Assembly (NCBI GenBank): GCA_017530465.1
Contig: JAFXMJ010000215.1
Span: 1-11,251 of the forward strand
Length of the DNA: 11,251 nucleotides
Source: Bacteroidales bacterium
GTDB lineage: Bacteria; Bacteroidota; Bacteroidia; Bacteroidales; UBA3824
Direction of reading: 5' to 3'
Positions 1 to 9,208 of the stretch are shown here, in pieces; the stretch's first letter is position 1; every line of letters begins with the position of its first letter. The notes beneath the pieces are model-generated. The model was given only the letters and a program-made list of their open reading frames with translations, did no database searches and was not told the origin of the DNA. The position numbers and the translations under genes were made by a program.

Positions 1-74
1 GTTCCGAAATCGATAAGGTCAAGGGCCTCATGAGCACTGCGGAACTCTCGCTCTTCGAAGCCCGCCTGAGCTGA
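1..74 (+). CDS. Possible C-terminal end of an unidentified gene (partial, 5' end outside window)
   Basis: From base 3 the + strand reads 23 sense codons, ending in KGLMSTAELSLFEARLS, then TGA at 72-74. I do not recognise the product. The case for a real gene end is indirect. The opposite-strand HTCS loses all family resemblance at about this stop codon, and this stretch is about 57% G+C by my count. With so few codons an open frame could arise by chance. If real, it converges with the HTCS gene, and its stop lies almost exactly where the two sequences meet. Confidence 0.3.
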   Translation, partial: SEIDKVKGLMSTAELSLFEARLS

Positions 75-3000
75 TTCCAATCATTGCGCTGAGTTCGTTG
101 ACGCCGAAACTGCTGTTGCCGAGGTTGTCGAGTATTGCGTCGGTCACCTTTTTTATAAGTACCGAGTCGGGCGATTCTGCGTCAATGATGTTTTTGCCGG
201 CGCGTACATCGGCTGTGATACGGTTTTTGAGTTGTTGGCGTATCTTGATTGCATTGGAGATGGAACTCCTTAATATATTGAGGCTTACTGGTTTCGTTAA
301 GAAATGGTCGGCACCGATTTCCACGCAGATGCGGCGGCTTTCCTCGTCGCTTTTGGATGTGAGTACAATTACCGGCAATAGGCTTGTCTGCGGTGTCTGG
401 CGTATCTTTTTGCAAATTTCGTATCCATCTACTGACGGCATCACAAGGTCGGTGACCACCGCCTCGGGTTCGCATTGTATAATCATCGACATCGCCGTCT
501 CGGGCTTGTTGCAGACTATCGTATTGAAAGTGTCGCTCAATGCAATCGAGAGGTAGCTCGTCCAGTCTGTATCGTCGTCGATGAAGAGAATCTTGCGCAG
601 GTTTTTGTTGGTAGCCGTGTCGGCAGATTGTTCCTGCTGTATGTCGATGAAATGGTCGGCGGAAGTGTTTTGCGGCGGATTTTGATTGTCGCCATTGGTA
701 TCTTCGTCGATGAGGAAGTAGGGTAGTGTAAATTCAAACTCCACGCCGTGTTCCGTGTTGGATGCGCGGATGGAGCCGTTGTGAGCCTCCACAATCATTT
801 TGGAGAGGTGCATGCCGATGCCGGAGCCTTCGTTGAGGTGGTTGTTGGAGGTCTGATAATAACGTTCAAACACCTTGTCGAGTTCACCGGCGGGTATGCT
901 GCTGCCCGAATTTTCTATTTTTACGATTACAAATTGAGGCTGTTGTTGGTCTTCCTTTTTGATTGTGATATTGATGAAACCGCCGTCGGGCGTAAATTTG
1001 AATGCGTTTGACAGTATGTTGAAGACCACCTTGTCGAGGTTGAAGGGGTCGAAGGCAAACACGATGTCGGGACTGTCGGCGCGGAGGTTGAGGTTGATGT
1101 TGCGTGTGAGCGATAGCTGGTCAAATGATTTCACGATGTCGCTTATAAAATCCACAATGCCAGTGTTTTGGAGTTTCAGTGCAAACTTGTGGTTGTCGAT
1201 TTTGCGTATGTCGATGATACGGTTGAGCTGCGATGTCACACGCTGTACGTTGCGTTTCATCAGTTGCAGAATCGCCGATTTTTTCTTGTCGGTTTCGTTT
1301 TCCAACAGTGTGTTGAGGGGTGTCTCCACCAACGACAGCGGCGTGCGGATTTCGTGCGAGAGGTTGGTGAACATTTGCAGGCGCATTTCCTTTTTGTTGT
1401 TTTCCTCCTGTTGCTGACGGAGTGTGAGGCGGTTTTTCACCACGGCGTTTACCGACATCAGTATGGCAATGATTATGGCTGCGTATATGATGTACGCCCA
1501 CCACGAATTGTACCACGGCGGCAGTACGATGACGTCGATGCTCCTTGCGATGGAGTGCTGCTCGTTGTTGGTGAGGTATGCTTTGATTTCCAATTTGTAA
1601 CTGCCTTCTGGGATGTTGGTGAAAGATATTGAGCGCGACATTTGCCTTGCGTCGTACCATTGGTCGTCGAATCCTTTGAGCCTGAATCTGAATTGGATGC
1701 GGTGCTGGTTGACGTATTCATTGATGCCAAATTGGAGCGTAAACTTGTTTTGGCTATGTTTGAGCATGATGCGGCTGGCGTAGTTGATGGGCGCGTCGAT
1801 GATGTTGGAATTGCTGCCAAAGTTGATGGTTTCGCCCGCTACCGACAGGCTGCTGAAGAAAATTTCGGCGTCGAGGTCGGGTTTTTGGAGTCCTTCTTGC
1901 GGGTCAAAAACCACCATTCCGCTGTTGGTGCCGAGGAAGATGATTCCGTATGAGTTTTGGTATATGGAATTGAAGCAAAATTCGTTGCTCGGCAGTCCGT
2001 CTATTGTGGAGAATGTCTCAAATCGTTTTTCCTTGTCGGAATAGTGCACGAGTTGGTCTTGCGTGGTGAACCACAGGTTGCCATACCTGTCGGTGGTCAT
2101 GCTCTGCACCGAGCCTTTTAGACCGGTCTGGTCGAGGAATGTGAGTGATTCGCTCCTGGTGTTGAATTTGCAAATCCAGTCTTCGCCGCCGAGGTAGATG
2201 TTGTGTTGCGTATCTTCCGCCGACGAATTGCACGGCTCGTATGTTATTTGGTTGATTTTCTGATAGTTGATGTTTGACGGAGTTTCCACTGCCTTGCCGT
2301 TGACAATGATGTCGCCATCGGATGTCGCCATTATTGTATGTACCCATTGTGGGATGGGGATGTTATATACAGAGTCGGCGTTGCCGTTTTGGAATCTGAT
2401 GGCGTGTGTGCCGTATCCGAGTGTGCCCACGTACAAGGTGTTGCGCGTGGAGTCGAATGTCAATGAGGAAGTTTTTTGGTATTCTGGCGCGGTGTAGATG
2501 TTGCTCAACTTGCCTGACTGCGAGAGTTGCGATAGTCCGCCGTTGAATGTTGCTATCCAGAGGTTGCCCGCGTTGTCTGGCTCAATGGCGGTGATTTGGT
2601 TGTTGGGGAGGCCGTGCTGAGCGTCGCACACCATCTTTTTGACGCCGCCGGTCACGAGGCTTATTATGCCTCCGCCGTCAGTGCCTGCCCACACAGTGTT
2701 GCCATTGCCCGATATTGCTGTTACTGGACCGAGGTTGGGTGCAGTGCCTTCGCTTATCGGGATGCTAAGGAATGTTAGGTGGTTTCCTGCGCCGCCTGTG
2801 GTCATTAGTTGGTTGTTGGTGGAGTATATCGCGGCAGATTTGGGTATGAATACAACGCCCTTTTGGAACGCTGTAGCCCAGATGTTGCCCTGTCGGTCTT
2901 GGAAGATGTCGTGTATCTTGCATTTGTGGAGGTTGATGCGGTCGTTGCGGAGTCTTGCCGGATTGATTTTTTGTGTGTCGTAGTCGAAAATCATCAGTCC

Positions 3001-3849
3001 GTTTTCTTCAGAGCCTATCCAGAACGTGCGTCCCGTGCCGTATCCTTGTGGACACAGTACTGCGTTGACGCATCCAGTGGCTTCGAAGGTGGCATTGGTG
3101 GCGTACACCTTGTCGTCATTTGCGCAGTACCTCAATATTCCGTGGTGGCTTGTGCAGATGACGAGGTCGCCTGATGTGCCCACTTCCGCGATGTTGGTCA
3201 CCACAGGTTGCTCTATTGCGTCGGGTATATGGATTGGTTGGCGTGTGAGGGTATTGAGGTCTATCTTGATAAAATTGCCTTCGGAGCTGAAAGTCCAGAG
3301 GTGGTCCCGGCTGTCGATGTATAGTGCGCCCGGGTATTTGGTGTCGCATAGGGCGTTGAGCTTGTCGGTGAGTTCCTTGTTGGGCGAGAGGTCTTGTAGT
3401 GACAATGCTGTAATGCCGTTGCCGGAGCATGTGGCGAGCCATACGCCGAGCTTGTCGCTCTTGACGATGGACGATACGAAGTAGTTGTCGATAGTTGATT
3501 GATTGATATATACGGGGACGAGTTGAAAAGTGTCTTTTAGGCAGTCGTTGAGGATGATGCCCCTTGATGTTCCGAAAAGGATTTTTTCGTCCTCCATAAA
3601 TGCCATGCACTTCACCCAGGATACGGTGGGCGCGTTGGGGTATCGCAATTGTTCGCGTGTGAAGGTGATGCCGCCGTACTTGATGGCACCGCTCTTGCCG
3701 GCAAACCATACGTTGCCGTGGGGGTCTTGAAATATACGGTCGATGAGACTTCCCGGCAGCTGGTATTGGCTGTCGAAAAACCTCGCTTGCTGTGCGGACA
3801 CGGCAATAGTCATAAGTGCAAATATCAAAAAAACAATTAATCTTCTCAC
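28..3849 (-). CDS. Hybrid two-component system sensor histidine kinase/response regulator, C-terminally truncated
   Basis: This is a one-protein phosphorelay of the Bacteroides HTCS type, which senses a glycan fragment in the periplasm and controls a neighbouring uptake locus. Domains in order: signal peptide with likely cleavage after VSA (residue 19); a periplasmic beta-propeller of Reg_prop repeats, with motifs such as DPHGNVWFAG (W48), DRQGNIWATA (W324), NAGNLWIATF (W431) and DRYGNLWFTT (W593); a Y_Y_Y domain at about 695-765; a membrane helix at about 784-806; HisKA with SHEIRTPL (phospho-acceptor H832); HATPase with N-box N944/N948 and glycine box GSGIG (1008-1012); and a receiver domain with acidic pair D1091/D1092, phospho-acceptor D1134 and K1186. 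Family members then carry an AraC-type helix-turn-helix. Here only its start (FGVNELSAMIGIS, to residue 1260) is present, followed by 13 unrelated residues and a stop. The start is GTG. A stop lies in frame seven codons upstream of it, and there is no in-frame ATG between them. The gene lies 203 bases downstream of susD. Confidence 0.93.
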   Translation of the reverse strand: MRRLIVFLIFALMTIAVSAQQARFFDSQYQLPGSLIDRIFQDPHGNVWFAGKSGAIKYGGITFTREQLRYPNAPTVSWVKCMAFMEDEKILFGTSRGIILNDCLKDTFQLVPVYINQSTIDNYFVSSIVKSDKLGVWLATCSGNGITALSLQDLSPNKELTDKLNALCDTKYPGALYIDSRDHLWTFSSEGNFIKIDLNTLTRQPIHIPDAIEQPVVTNIAEVGTSGDLVICTSHHGILRYCANDDKVYATNATFEATGCVNAVLCPQGYGTGRTFWIGSEENGLMIFDYDTQKINPARLRNDRINLHKCKIHDIFQDRQGNIWATAFQKGVVFIPKSAAIYSTNNQLMTTGGAGNHLTFLSIPISEGTAPNLGPVTAISGNGNTVWAGTDGGGIISLVTGGVKKMVCDAQHGLPNNQITAIEPDNAGNLWIATFNGGLSQLSQSGKLSNIYTAPEYQKTSSLTFDSTRNTLYVGTLGYGTHAIRFQNGNADSVYNIPIPQWVHTIMATSDGDIIVNGKAVETPSNINYQKINQITYEPCNSSAEDTQHNIYLGGEDWICKFNTRSESLTFLDQTGLKGSVQSMTTDRYGNLWFTTQDQLVHYSDKEKRFETFSTIDGLPSNEFCFNSIYQNSYGIIFLGTNSGMVVFDPQEGLQKPDLDAEIFFSSLSVAGETINFGSNSNIIDAPINYASRIMLKHSQNKFTLQFGINEYVNQHRIQFRFRLKGFDDQWYDARQMSRSISFTNIPEGSYKLEIKAYLTNNEQHSIARSIDVIVLPPWYNSWWAYIIYAAIIIAILMSVNAVVKNRLTLRQQQEENNKKEMRLQMFTNLSHEIRTPLSLVETPLNTLLENETDKKKSAILQLMKRNVQRVTSQLNRIIDIRKIDNHKFALKLQNTGIVDFISDIVKSFDQLSLTRNINLNLRADSPDIVFAFDPFNLDKVVFNILSNAFKFTPDGGFINITIKKEDQQQPQFVIVKIENSGSSIPAGELDKVFERYYQTSNNHLNEGSGIGMHLSKMIVEAHNGSIRASNTEHGVEFEFTLPYFLIDEDTNGDNQNPPQNTSADHFIDIQQEQSADTATNKNLRKILFIDDDTDWTSYLSIALSDTFNTIVCNKPETAMSMIIQCEPEAVVTDLVMPSVDGYEICKKIRQTPQTSLLPVIVLTSKSDEESRRICVEIGADHFLTKPVSLNILRSSISNAIKIRQQLKNRITADVRAGKNIIDAESPDSVLIKKVTDAILDNLGNSSFGVNELSAMIGISSGGLRRARVPQCS

Positions 3850-3899
3850 TTTTCGGAATAGGTTTCTTCGTTACAGATTTGCTTTTAGTCGAAACGGCA

Positions 3900-3907
3900 C
3901 AAAATTA
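3900..3907 (-). promoter_or_regulatory. Candidate -7 box for the HTCS gene
   Basis: The - strand reads TAATTTTG, matching the Bacteroidota -7 consensus TAnnTTTG. It lies about 50 bases upstream of the HTCS GTG start and just after the susD terminator. I do not see a well-spaced -33 TTTG, and the area is very A/T-rich, so a chance match is possible. Its place between a terminator and a start codon is the main support. Confidence 0.35.
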
Positions 3908-3943
3908 AGAAAACAATTTACAATTAGAAAATAAAAATGCCCA

Positions 3944-3982
3944 AAAATAAAAAAATCCCAGCGGATAGTAATATCCGCCGGG
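3944..3982 (-). terminator. Rho-independent terminator after susD
   Basis: An 11-base stem (3957-3967 with 3972-3982) pairs at 10 of 11 positions, with one A/C mismatch, around a GTAA loop. On the - strand it is followed directly by a run of seven T and then more T-rich sequence. It therefore ends transcription coming from susD, about 70 bases past the susD stop. Read on the + strand the hairpin has no T-run after it. It implies that susCD and the HTCS gene are mostly separate transcripts. Confidence 0.85.
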
Positions 3983-4052
3983 AAAATTAAATACTTACTT
4001 ATGAGAAGACTAATATGCTACTGTGTTATTTTTTGAACAGAAGAACTATCTG

Positions 4053-6032
4053 CTAATAGCCAGGGTTCTGGTAAGCAGCGAGTGCGCTTGCATCAACCTC
4101 CATACTATTCAACTGTCCTGTGGGAATAGGACGCAAGTAGTTGAACGGTTTAATTGCACGCTCAACCGTTACTTTCTTTACCCATGCTTTCTTGTCGTTG
4201 ATGTCACAGATAGTGTACTTACTTGCACGTTTTTCCCATGTCTGGGTGCGGACAAGGTCGTACCAACGGATGCCTTCGCCGAAGAGTTCGCGCATACGCT
4301 CGTCAAGAATGTAGTCGATGTCGATGGTTGCGGGTGTGGCAGCTACCATTTCTTGTGAATGGTCATCGTTTACTGCTTTGTTTTCGGCATTGTTGAAGCT
4401 CCATTTGCCTGCTCTCTCGCGCAGAACGTTGATCTTTTCTTTCGCCTCGTCATTTTTACCCAGCTTAACGGCTGCTTCGGCTGCAATGAGGTAGAGTTCA
4501 GAGAATTTGGCGATTACAAATGGACGGGTGAGGGAACCGTTAGGCTGTCCAAGACCGTTGCCATTGTCGGTACGGTAAGTGCCAAGTTTCCAAAGACCAG
4601 GGTAGGCATTACGACTGATGTTTTCAGGTTCGATAACCCAGTCTGCACGACCCTCGGCTTCACCTGCGCCAACATTGCTCTTTCCTAAACCTTCCTCTGG
4701 GTATGCAACCTTGACATCGAGTTTCGCGGGAACGAATGTTAAGATGGGGTCTTCGTTTTTCACTGGCATAAGGTTGCCATTGTAGTAGGTTTCTGTCTTG
4801 TCATCGCCTTTTGCCCAGTTGCCACGATAAACAGTTACAAAAGTACCATCGTAGCGGGAGTCTTTCTCCTTGTCGGTGAAGATGTTGGTGAACACTTCCT
4901 GAATCGGAGCCATACGAGTCCAAGGACGACCAGCCCATTGTGCAGCTTCGCGCTTGCAGGGGTCTGTTTGGTTGGTTTCATCGCCCTTCTCATTCTTTAT
5001 AGAACCCTCTGCCGTTTTGTAAGTACGGAGATTGCAGTAGTTCCAAGTGACTGCCCATACGGTTACCTGTTCAGTACCGTTGCCACCAGCGTATCCGAGG
5101 TCGCCGCCGTTGAAGAATCCGTCGGCTTCGGTATGGTCGGCATAGAACATGCACTCCTTGTTGCGGTCGTTTTTGCCTGCGTTTACTTCATAGTAGGTAG
5201 GCATCAGACCGTAGGGACCAGGATTTTTGATTGCTTCGTCTGCAACGGTATATGCATTCTCGTAATACCATTTCGCATCATGTCCGTTGAGGTCAGTACG
5301 GCTGCATTCCGGATAGGTGGGAATGTTGCCGGGGTTTTCAAGCCACCAACCAAAGGTCAGATATGCCTTTGAGAGAAAGAAGCGTGCAACATTCTTGGTT
5401 ACCGCTCCTGTCAGACGAGGATTGTCGGGCAGATTCTTTAATGCGTAGTCGAAATCTGCAAAAATCTGCTGGTAGATTTCTGGTACAGTGTTCCTTGTGC
5501 TGAGTCTTACTGTTTCTGTCACCGGCTCCAATTTGCCACAGCCAAGGTCAAGAGGAACTCCGCCAAAGGTCTGTACAAGGCAGAAATAGTTGAATGCACG
5601 GAAGAAATACGCTTCTGCCAGAAGAGCTTCGCTTGCGCCGCCTGCTGTACCGTTTTTGATGAGGTAGTTGGTGGAGTTGATGGATGTGAAGGCGTTGCCC
5701 CACAATGCGTCGCTCCTGCATGAAGAGGGTGTGAGCGTACCTACACCAGGTGTGAGGTCTGCGTCTTTGAAGTTGCCGTCGGCACTCTGAGCGTAGGTGT
5801 ACTCGTCAGTTCCTGTTTCGAGCGAATTGTAGAAGTACATATTGCCGTAAACGTAGCGCAAGTTCTGATACAGTGCTACCAAACCGCCTTCGATGCCCTT
5901 GTCTGTACCATAGAACTCGGGAGTGAAGATGGAACGCGGCTCTTCATCCAGAATGTCGGTGCAGCCTGTAAATCCGTTGACGGAAGTCATAGCGGCTGCT
6001 ACCAATGCTATGTATGTTAATTTAGTTTTCAT
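4053..6032 (-). CDS. SusD/RagB family outer-membrane glycan-binding lipoprotein
   Basis: This is the surface lipoprotein that closes over a SusC channel and helps capture a sugar ligand. It has 659 residues, at the long end for the family. A lipoprotein signal ends in GFTGC, giving lipidated C24. Phe at -3 of the lipobox is less usual than Leu but acceptable. Family hallmarks are DILDEEP just after the lipidated Cys; FFRAFNYFCLVQTFGGVPL from about residue 143; the helical segment SELYLIAAEAAVKLGK with NVLRERAG; LDERMRELFGEGIRWYDL near residues 575-592; NYLRPIP; and the C-terminal QNPGY. The ATG at 6030-6032 fits the signal peptide. The gene follows susC by 20 bases and is followed by a strong terminator, so it is the last gene of a two-gene operon. 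The bound glycan cannot be predicted from these motifs. Confidence 0.96.
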   Translation of the reverse strand: MKTKLTYIALVAAAMTSVNGFTGCTDILDEEPRSIFTPEFYGTDKGIEGGLVALYQNLRYVYGNMYFYNSLETGTDEYTYAQSADGNFKDADLTPGVGTLTPSSCRSDALWGNAFTSINSTNYLIKNGTAGGASEALLAEAYFFRAFNYFCLVQTFGGVPLDLGCGKLEPVTETVRLSTRNTVPEIYQQIFADFDYALKNLPDNPRLTGAVTKNVARFFLSKAYLTFGWWLENPGNIPTYPECSRTDLNGHDAKWYYENAYTVADEAIKNPGPYGLMPTYYEVNAGKNDRNKECMFYADHTEADGFFNGGDLGYAGGNGTEQVTVWAVTWNYCNLRTYKTAEGSIKNEKGDETNQTDPCKREAAQWAGRPWTRMAPIQEVFTNIFTDKEKDSRYDGTFVTVYRGNWAKGDDKTETYYNGNLMPVKNEDPILTFVPAKLDVKVAYPEEGLGKSNVGAGEAEGRADWVIEPENISRNAYPGLWKLGTYRTDNGNGLGQPNGSLTRPFVIAKFSELYLIAAEAAVKLGKNDEAKEKINVLRERAGKWSFNNAENKAVNDDHSQEMVAATPATIDIDYILDERMRELFGEGIRWYDLVRTQTWEKRASKYTICDINDKKAWVKKVTVERAIKPFNYLRPIPTGQLNSMEVDASALAAYQNPGY

Positions 6033-6052
6033 TGTTTCTGTGTTAGATTGTG

Positions 6053-9000
6053 TTAGAAAGTGAAGTTAAGACCAAACATGTATGTCCTTGTGGACGGAGT
6101 GTTTGTACCGATGGTGAGGAGTCGTTTCTGGTATGATGCAACGGCAGCGTTCTCGTTTCCGTAGGAGTTGGTCTCAGGGTCCATTCCAGATTCTTTCTTG
6201 TAGGGTGAGAACATCACGAAAGGATTGAGAATCGAGAAGTAAACCCTCATCTTGGAGATGCCGGCGTTCTTGAATACGCCAAGTTTTTCGAGATTGTAGC
6301 CGAGGGTGATGGTACGAATCTTTAAGTAGGATGCATCAAAGTAACCAAGAGTGCTTGCATATTTGGCATTGTCGCCGTCGCGTGCAACTTTTGGAGAAGG
6401 ATAGCGAGAACCAGTGTTTTCGGGTGTCCAGTAGTCAACGTCGATGTTGTTGTTCTTGGTAGAAAGGAGGTTGAGATAGCCGCCCGAGCCGTAGAGTGTA
6501 CTGATGAGCAGACCGCCAACTTTGAATGCGCCGACGATATTGAGGTCGATGTTTTTCCAAGATACGGTGGTATTGAAGCCGCCTTGAAGATCACATTCCA
6601 TGCTCTGAGGAATCTTGTCGTTGTCGTTAATTTGACGAACAGGTTTGCCGTTTTCGTCATACTCGCCAGTGTAAGCTACTTTTATCATACCAGGAGCACC
6701 AGCAGGTTCGAGAATTTTACGGATGTCTTCTTCGTCCTCTTGCCAAATGCCTTCATATTTGTAATCATAGATGCAGTCTATTGGATGACCAACGAACCAA
6801 GCATTGCCACGATCTTCGTCCTGTCCAGATGCAAGTTTTACAAGCTTGTTGCGGTTAACGTAGAAGTTCACACCTGCAGTCCAGTTCCAGCCGTTCTTGT
6901 TGTCGATGATAGTGCCGTCGATGCTCATCTCGAAACCTTTGTTTTGGGTTTCGCCGATGTTTGCCATAACGCTGTTAACACCCGATGTGCCAGGCATTGA
7001 AATGCTAAGAAGCACGTCCTTTGTCTTCATAGTGTAATATTCTGCGGTTACGTTCAAGCGGTTTTTGAAGAATGCCATATCAAGACCGATATTCCATGTA
7101 GTGGAGTATTCCCAGCCAAGGTCGGGGTTCGGGAGTTCGGTAACTCTCAAACCAGTAACGGTTTTGCCACCAAAGTTGTAGGGTTGTGTAGCAAGAAGAC
7201 CGAGTGTCTTGTAAGGATCCACTGCCTGATTGGATGTTTCGCCATAGCCAACACGTAACTTCAACTGGTCGAGCCAGCTTATGCCTTCCATAAACGATTC
7301 GTTCTTGACATTCCAGCCGAAAGAAACTGCCGGATAAGTGTGCCATTTGTGTCCCTCTGCAAGACGAGAAGAACCATCACTACGGACAGCTACACTAAGC
7401 ATGTATTTGCTGTCGTAAGAATACATAATACGTCCCATATAGGAGATAAGACCAGATTTAGAGTAGCCTTGATAGTCGGGATTGACAGTATAGGGGCCGT
7501 CGGCGCGACCTAAGTTCCAGTATTGGAAGTGGTCTGCTTGGATATCTCTTGCACTGATGTTAGACGAGTTGTAGAGGCTTTCTTCGGCAGAGTACATCGC
7601 AACAAAATTGATGGAGTGCTTCTCCGCGAAAATCTTGTCGTATGTAATCAAGTTTTCTACTGCCCAGCTTGTTGAGAGAGAATTGGTTACAGAAGCTGTG
7701 GAGTTCGCAGTGGGTGTGCCGCTAAATACACCTACACCCGTGTAGCTACCATTGTTTTGGTGACGGAGATTGAGACCTACGTTTATTCTGTATTTCAAGC
7801 CTTTGACGTAAGGGAGTTCTGCTTCACCATAGAATGTGTTGTATGAGCCAAATACTTTCCTTTGGTTTGCGTACTTGTCGCCGAGGTCTTTTATTTTGTC
7901 AGCGGTGTATATCCATCTTGCACCACCTTCCATATTTGCACGATCCTTTACGCTGCCATCTTCGTTGTAGATGTTGGTGATAGGAGTTGCAGCAAGTACA
8001 TCCCAAATTTTGTTGCAGTCGTTGGTGATGGAAAAGTTGTTAGTGGTCGAGAAGCCAATTTTGAAGAAGTTGCCGAGTTTCTGGTCAACAGAGCCACGGA
8101 GTGAGAAGCGTGAGAAGTCCTGCAATGGAACGACAGCCTCCTCTTTGTAGTATCCAAGTCCAAAAGAGTAGTTGCCATGCTGTGTGCCGCCAGTAACACT
8201 GATGTCGTGGCTTGTTACCATACCAGTTTCAAAATAGAGGTCTTGCCAATCAACGTCTGCACTATTATCTTCGTCTGTTGTATTGGTAAATTGACCCCTT
8301 TCTGCACGAAGTTTCACAAACTGTTCGCCATTCATCATTGGAAACTTGGAGAAGAGTTTCTTGATGCCGTAGTAGCCGTTGTAAGAGAACTTTGCCTTCT
8401 GACCTTCCGAGCCACGGTTTGTCGTGATAATGATGACGCCGTTGGCACCGCGAGAACCGTAGATAGCGGTTGCGGAAGCATCCTTCAAGATGTCGAGCGA
8501 CTTGATGTCGGAGGGGTTGATGTCGGAGAGATTTCCTGCGAAGGGAATGCCGTCGAGGACGATGAGGGGGTCGTTGCTTGCATTGAGCGAGCGCGTACCT
8601 CGGATACGAATCTGCATGGTCTCGCCAGGTTTGGAAGATACCTGGCTCATTTCCACGCCAGCCACACGGCCTTGGAGGCTTTGTGTGATGTTGGATGCGG
8701 CAACGGCACGCATATCGTCACCTTTCACAGATGCCACAGAACCTGTAACGGCTTCTTTCCTCTGTGTGCCGTAACCTACGACTACCACCTGCTCTATTTC
8801 CTTGTCGTCGGAGTTGAGGTAGCAGTCGATGGAGCTCTTTCCGTTTACGGCTATTGTCTGCGAAACGTAGCCGATGTACGAAAATTGCAGCGACGCGTTG
8901 GACGGCACTTCTATTGAATACTTGCCGTCGAGGTCGGTGATAGTGCCGTTGGTCGTGCCAGCCTGCACTACGTTGACGCCGATGAGAGCTTCGTTGTTTG

Positions 9001-9115
9001 AGACGTCGGTAACCTTGCCAGTTACCCTGACTGTCTGCGCAAACAATGCCATCGGAATCAGCATTAAGGGCAGCATCAGAAGCAATGCCCTTAAAAACTT
9101 CACATTTGTTTTCAT
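6053..9115 (-). CDS. SusC/RagA family TonB-linked outer-membrane transporter
   Basis: This beta-barrel importer moves an oligosaccharide across the outer membrane using energy from TonB-ExbB-ExbD, with the downstream SusD as its lid. It has 1020 residues, a normal length. A signal peptide is likely cleaved at ALFA|Q27. Next come a carboxypeptidase-regulatory-like domain (about 29-102, VTGKVTDVSNNEALIGVNV), the region IEQVVVVGYGTQRK (TonB-box area, 107-120) and a plug domain (about 120-235) with LQGRVAGVEM, RIRGTRSLN, PLIVLDGIPF and LKDASATAIYGSRGANGVII. The large barrel follows and ends in TYMFGLNFTF, with the terminal Phe typical of barrel proteins. I see no N-terminal STN domain, so sigma/anti-sigma signalling is unlikely. 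That fits control by the HTCS instead. Transcription would begin in the 377-base region upstream. Confidence 0.97.
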   Translation of the reverse strand: MKTNVKFLRALLLMLPLMLIPMALFAQTVRVTGKVTDVSNNEALIGVNVVQAGTTNGTITDLDGKYSIEVPSNASLQFSYIGYVSQTIAVNGKSSIDCYLNSDDKEIEQVVVVGYGTQRKEAVTGSVASVKGDDMRAVAASNITQSLQGRVAGVEMSQVSSKPGETMQIRIRGTRSLNASNDPLIVLDGIPFAGNLSDINPSDIKSLDILKDASATAIYGSRGANGVIIITTNRGSEGQKAKFSYNGYYGIKKLFSKFPMMNGEQFVKLRAERGQFTNTTDEDNSADVDWQDLYFETGMVTSHDISVTGGTQHGNYSFGLGYYKEEAVVPLQDFSRFSLRGSVDQKLGNFFKIGFSTTNNFSITNDCNKIWDVLAATPITNIYNEDGSVKDRANMEGGARWIYTADKIKDLGDKYANQRKVFGSYNTFYGEAELPYVKGLKYRINVGLNLRHQNNGSYTGVGVFSGTPTANSTASVTNSLSTSWAVENLITYDKIFAEKHSINFVAMYSAEESLYNSSNISARDIQADHFQYWNLGRADGPYTVNPDYQGYSKSGLISYMGRIMYSYDSKYMLSVAVRSDGSSRLAEGHKWHTYPAVSFGWNVKNESFMEGISWLDQLKLRVGYGETSNQAVDPYKTLGLLATQPYNFGGKTVTGLRVTELPNPDLGWEYSTTWNIGLDMAFFKNRLNVTAEYYTMKTKDVLLSISMPGTSGVNSVMANIGETQNKGFEMSIDGTIIDNKNGWNWTAGVNFYVNRNKLVKLASGQDEDRGNAWFVGHPIDCIYDYKYEGIWQEDEEDIRKILEPAGAPGMIKVAYTGEYDENGKPVRQINDNDKIPQSMECDLQGGFNTTVSWKNIDLNIVGAFKVGGLLISTLYGSGGYLNLLSTKNNNIDVDYWTPENTGSRYPSPKVARDGDNAKYASTLGYFDASYLKIRTITLGYNLEKLGVFKNAGISKMRVYFSILNPFVMFSPYKKESGMDPETNSYGNENAAVASYQKRLLTIGTNTPSTRTYMFGLNFTF

Positions 9116-9208
9116 AAAAAAAATTGGTTAAAATTAGTAAAAATAAATCTTTAAAAAAAAGTTGAGTGTTAGTTCGCGTATTTGCATTCCGAAAACAAAC
9201 ACGCGGCG

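Noticed and set aside
98..556. Several + strand open frames of 80-150 codons across the HTCS gene
   Set aside because: All are complements of HTCS domains with clear catalytic motifs. None has a signal of its own.
8177..8917. A 246-codon open frame on the + strand inside susC
   Set aside because: It lies wholly antisense to a well-supported susC. It is Cys/His/Val-rich as expected from a complementary reading, and has no recognisable motif.
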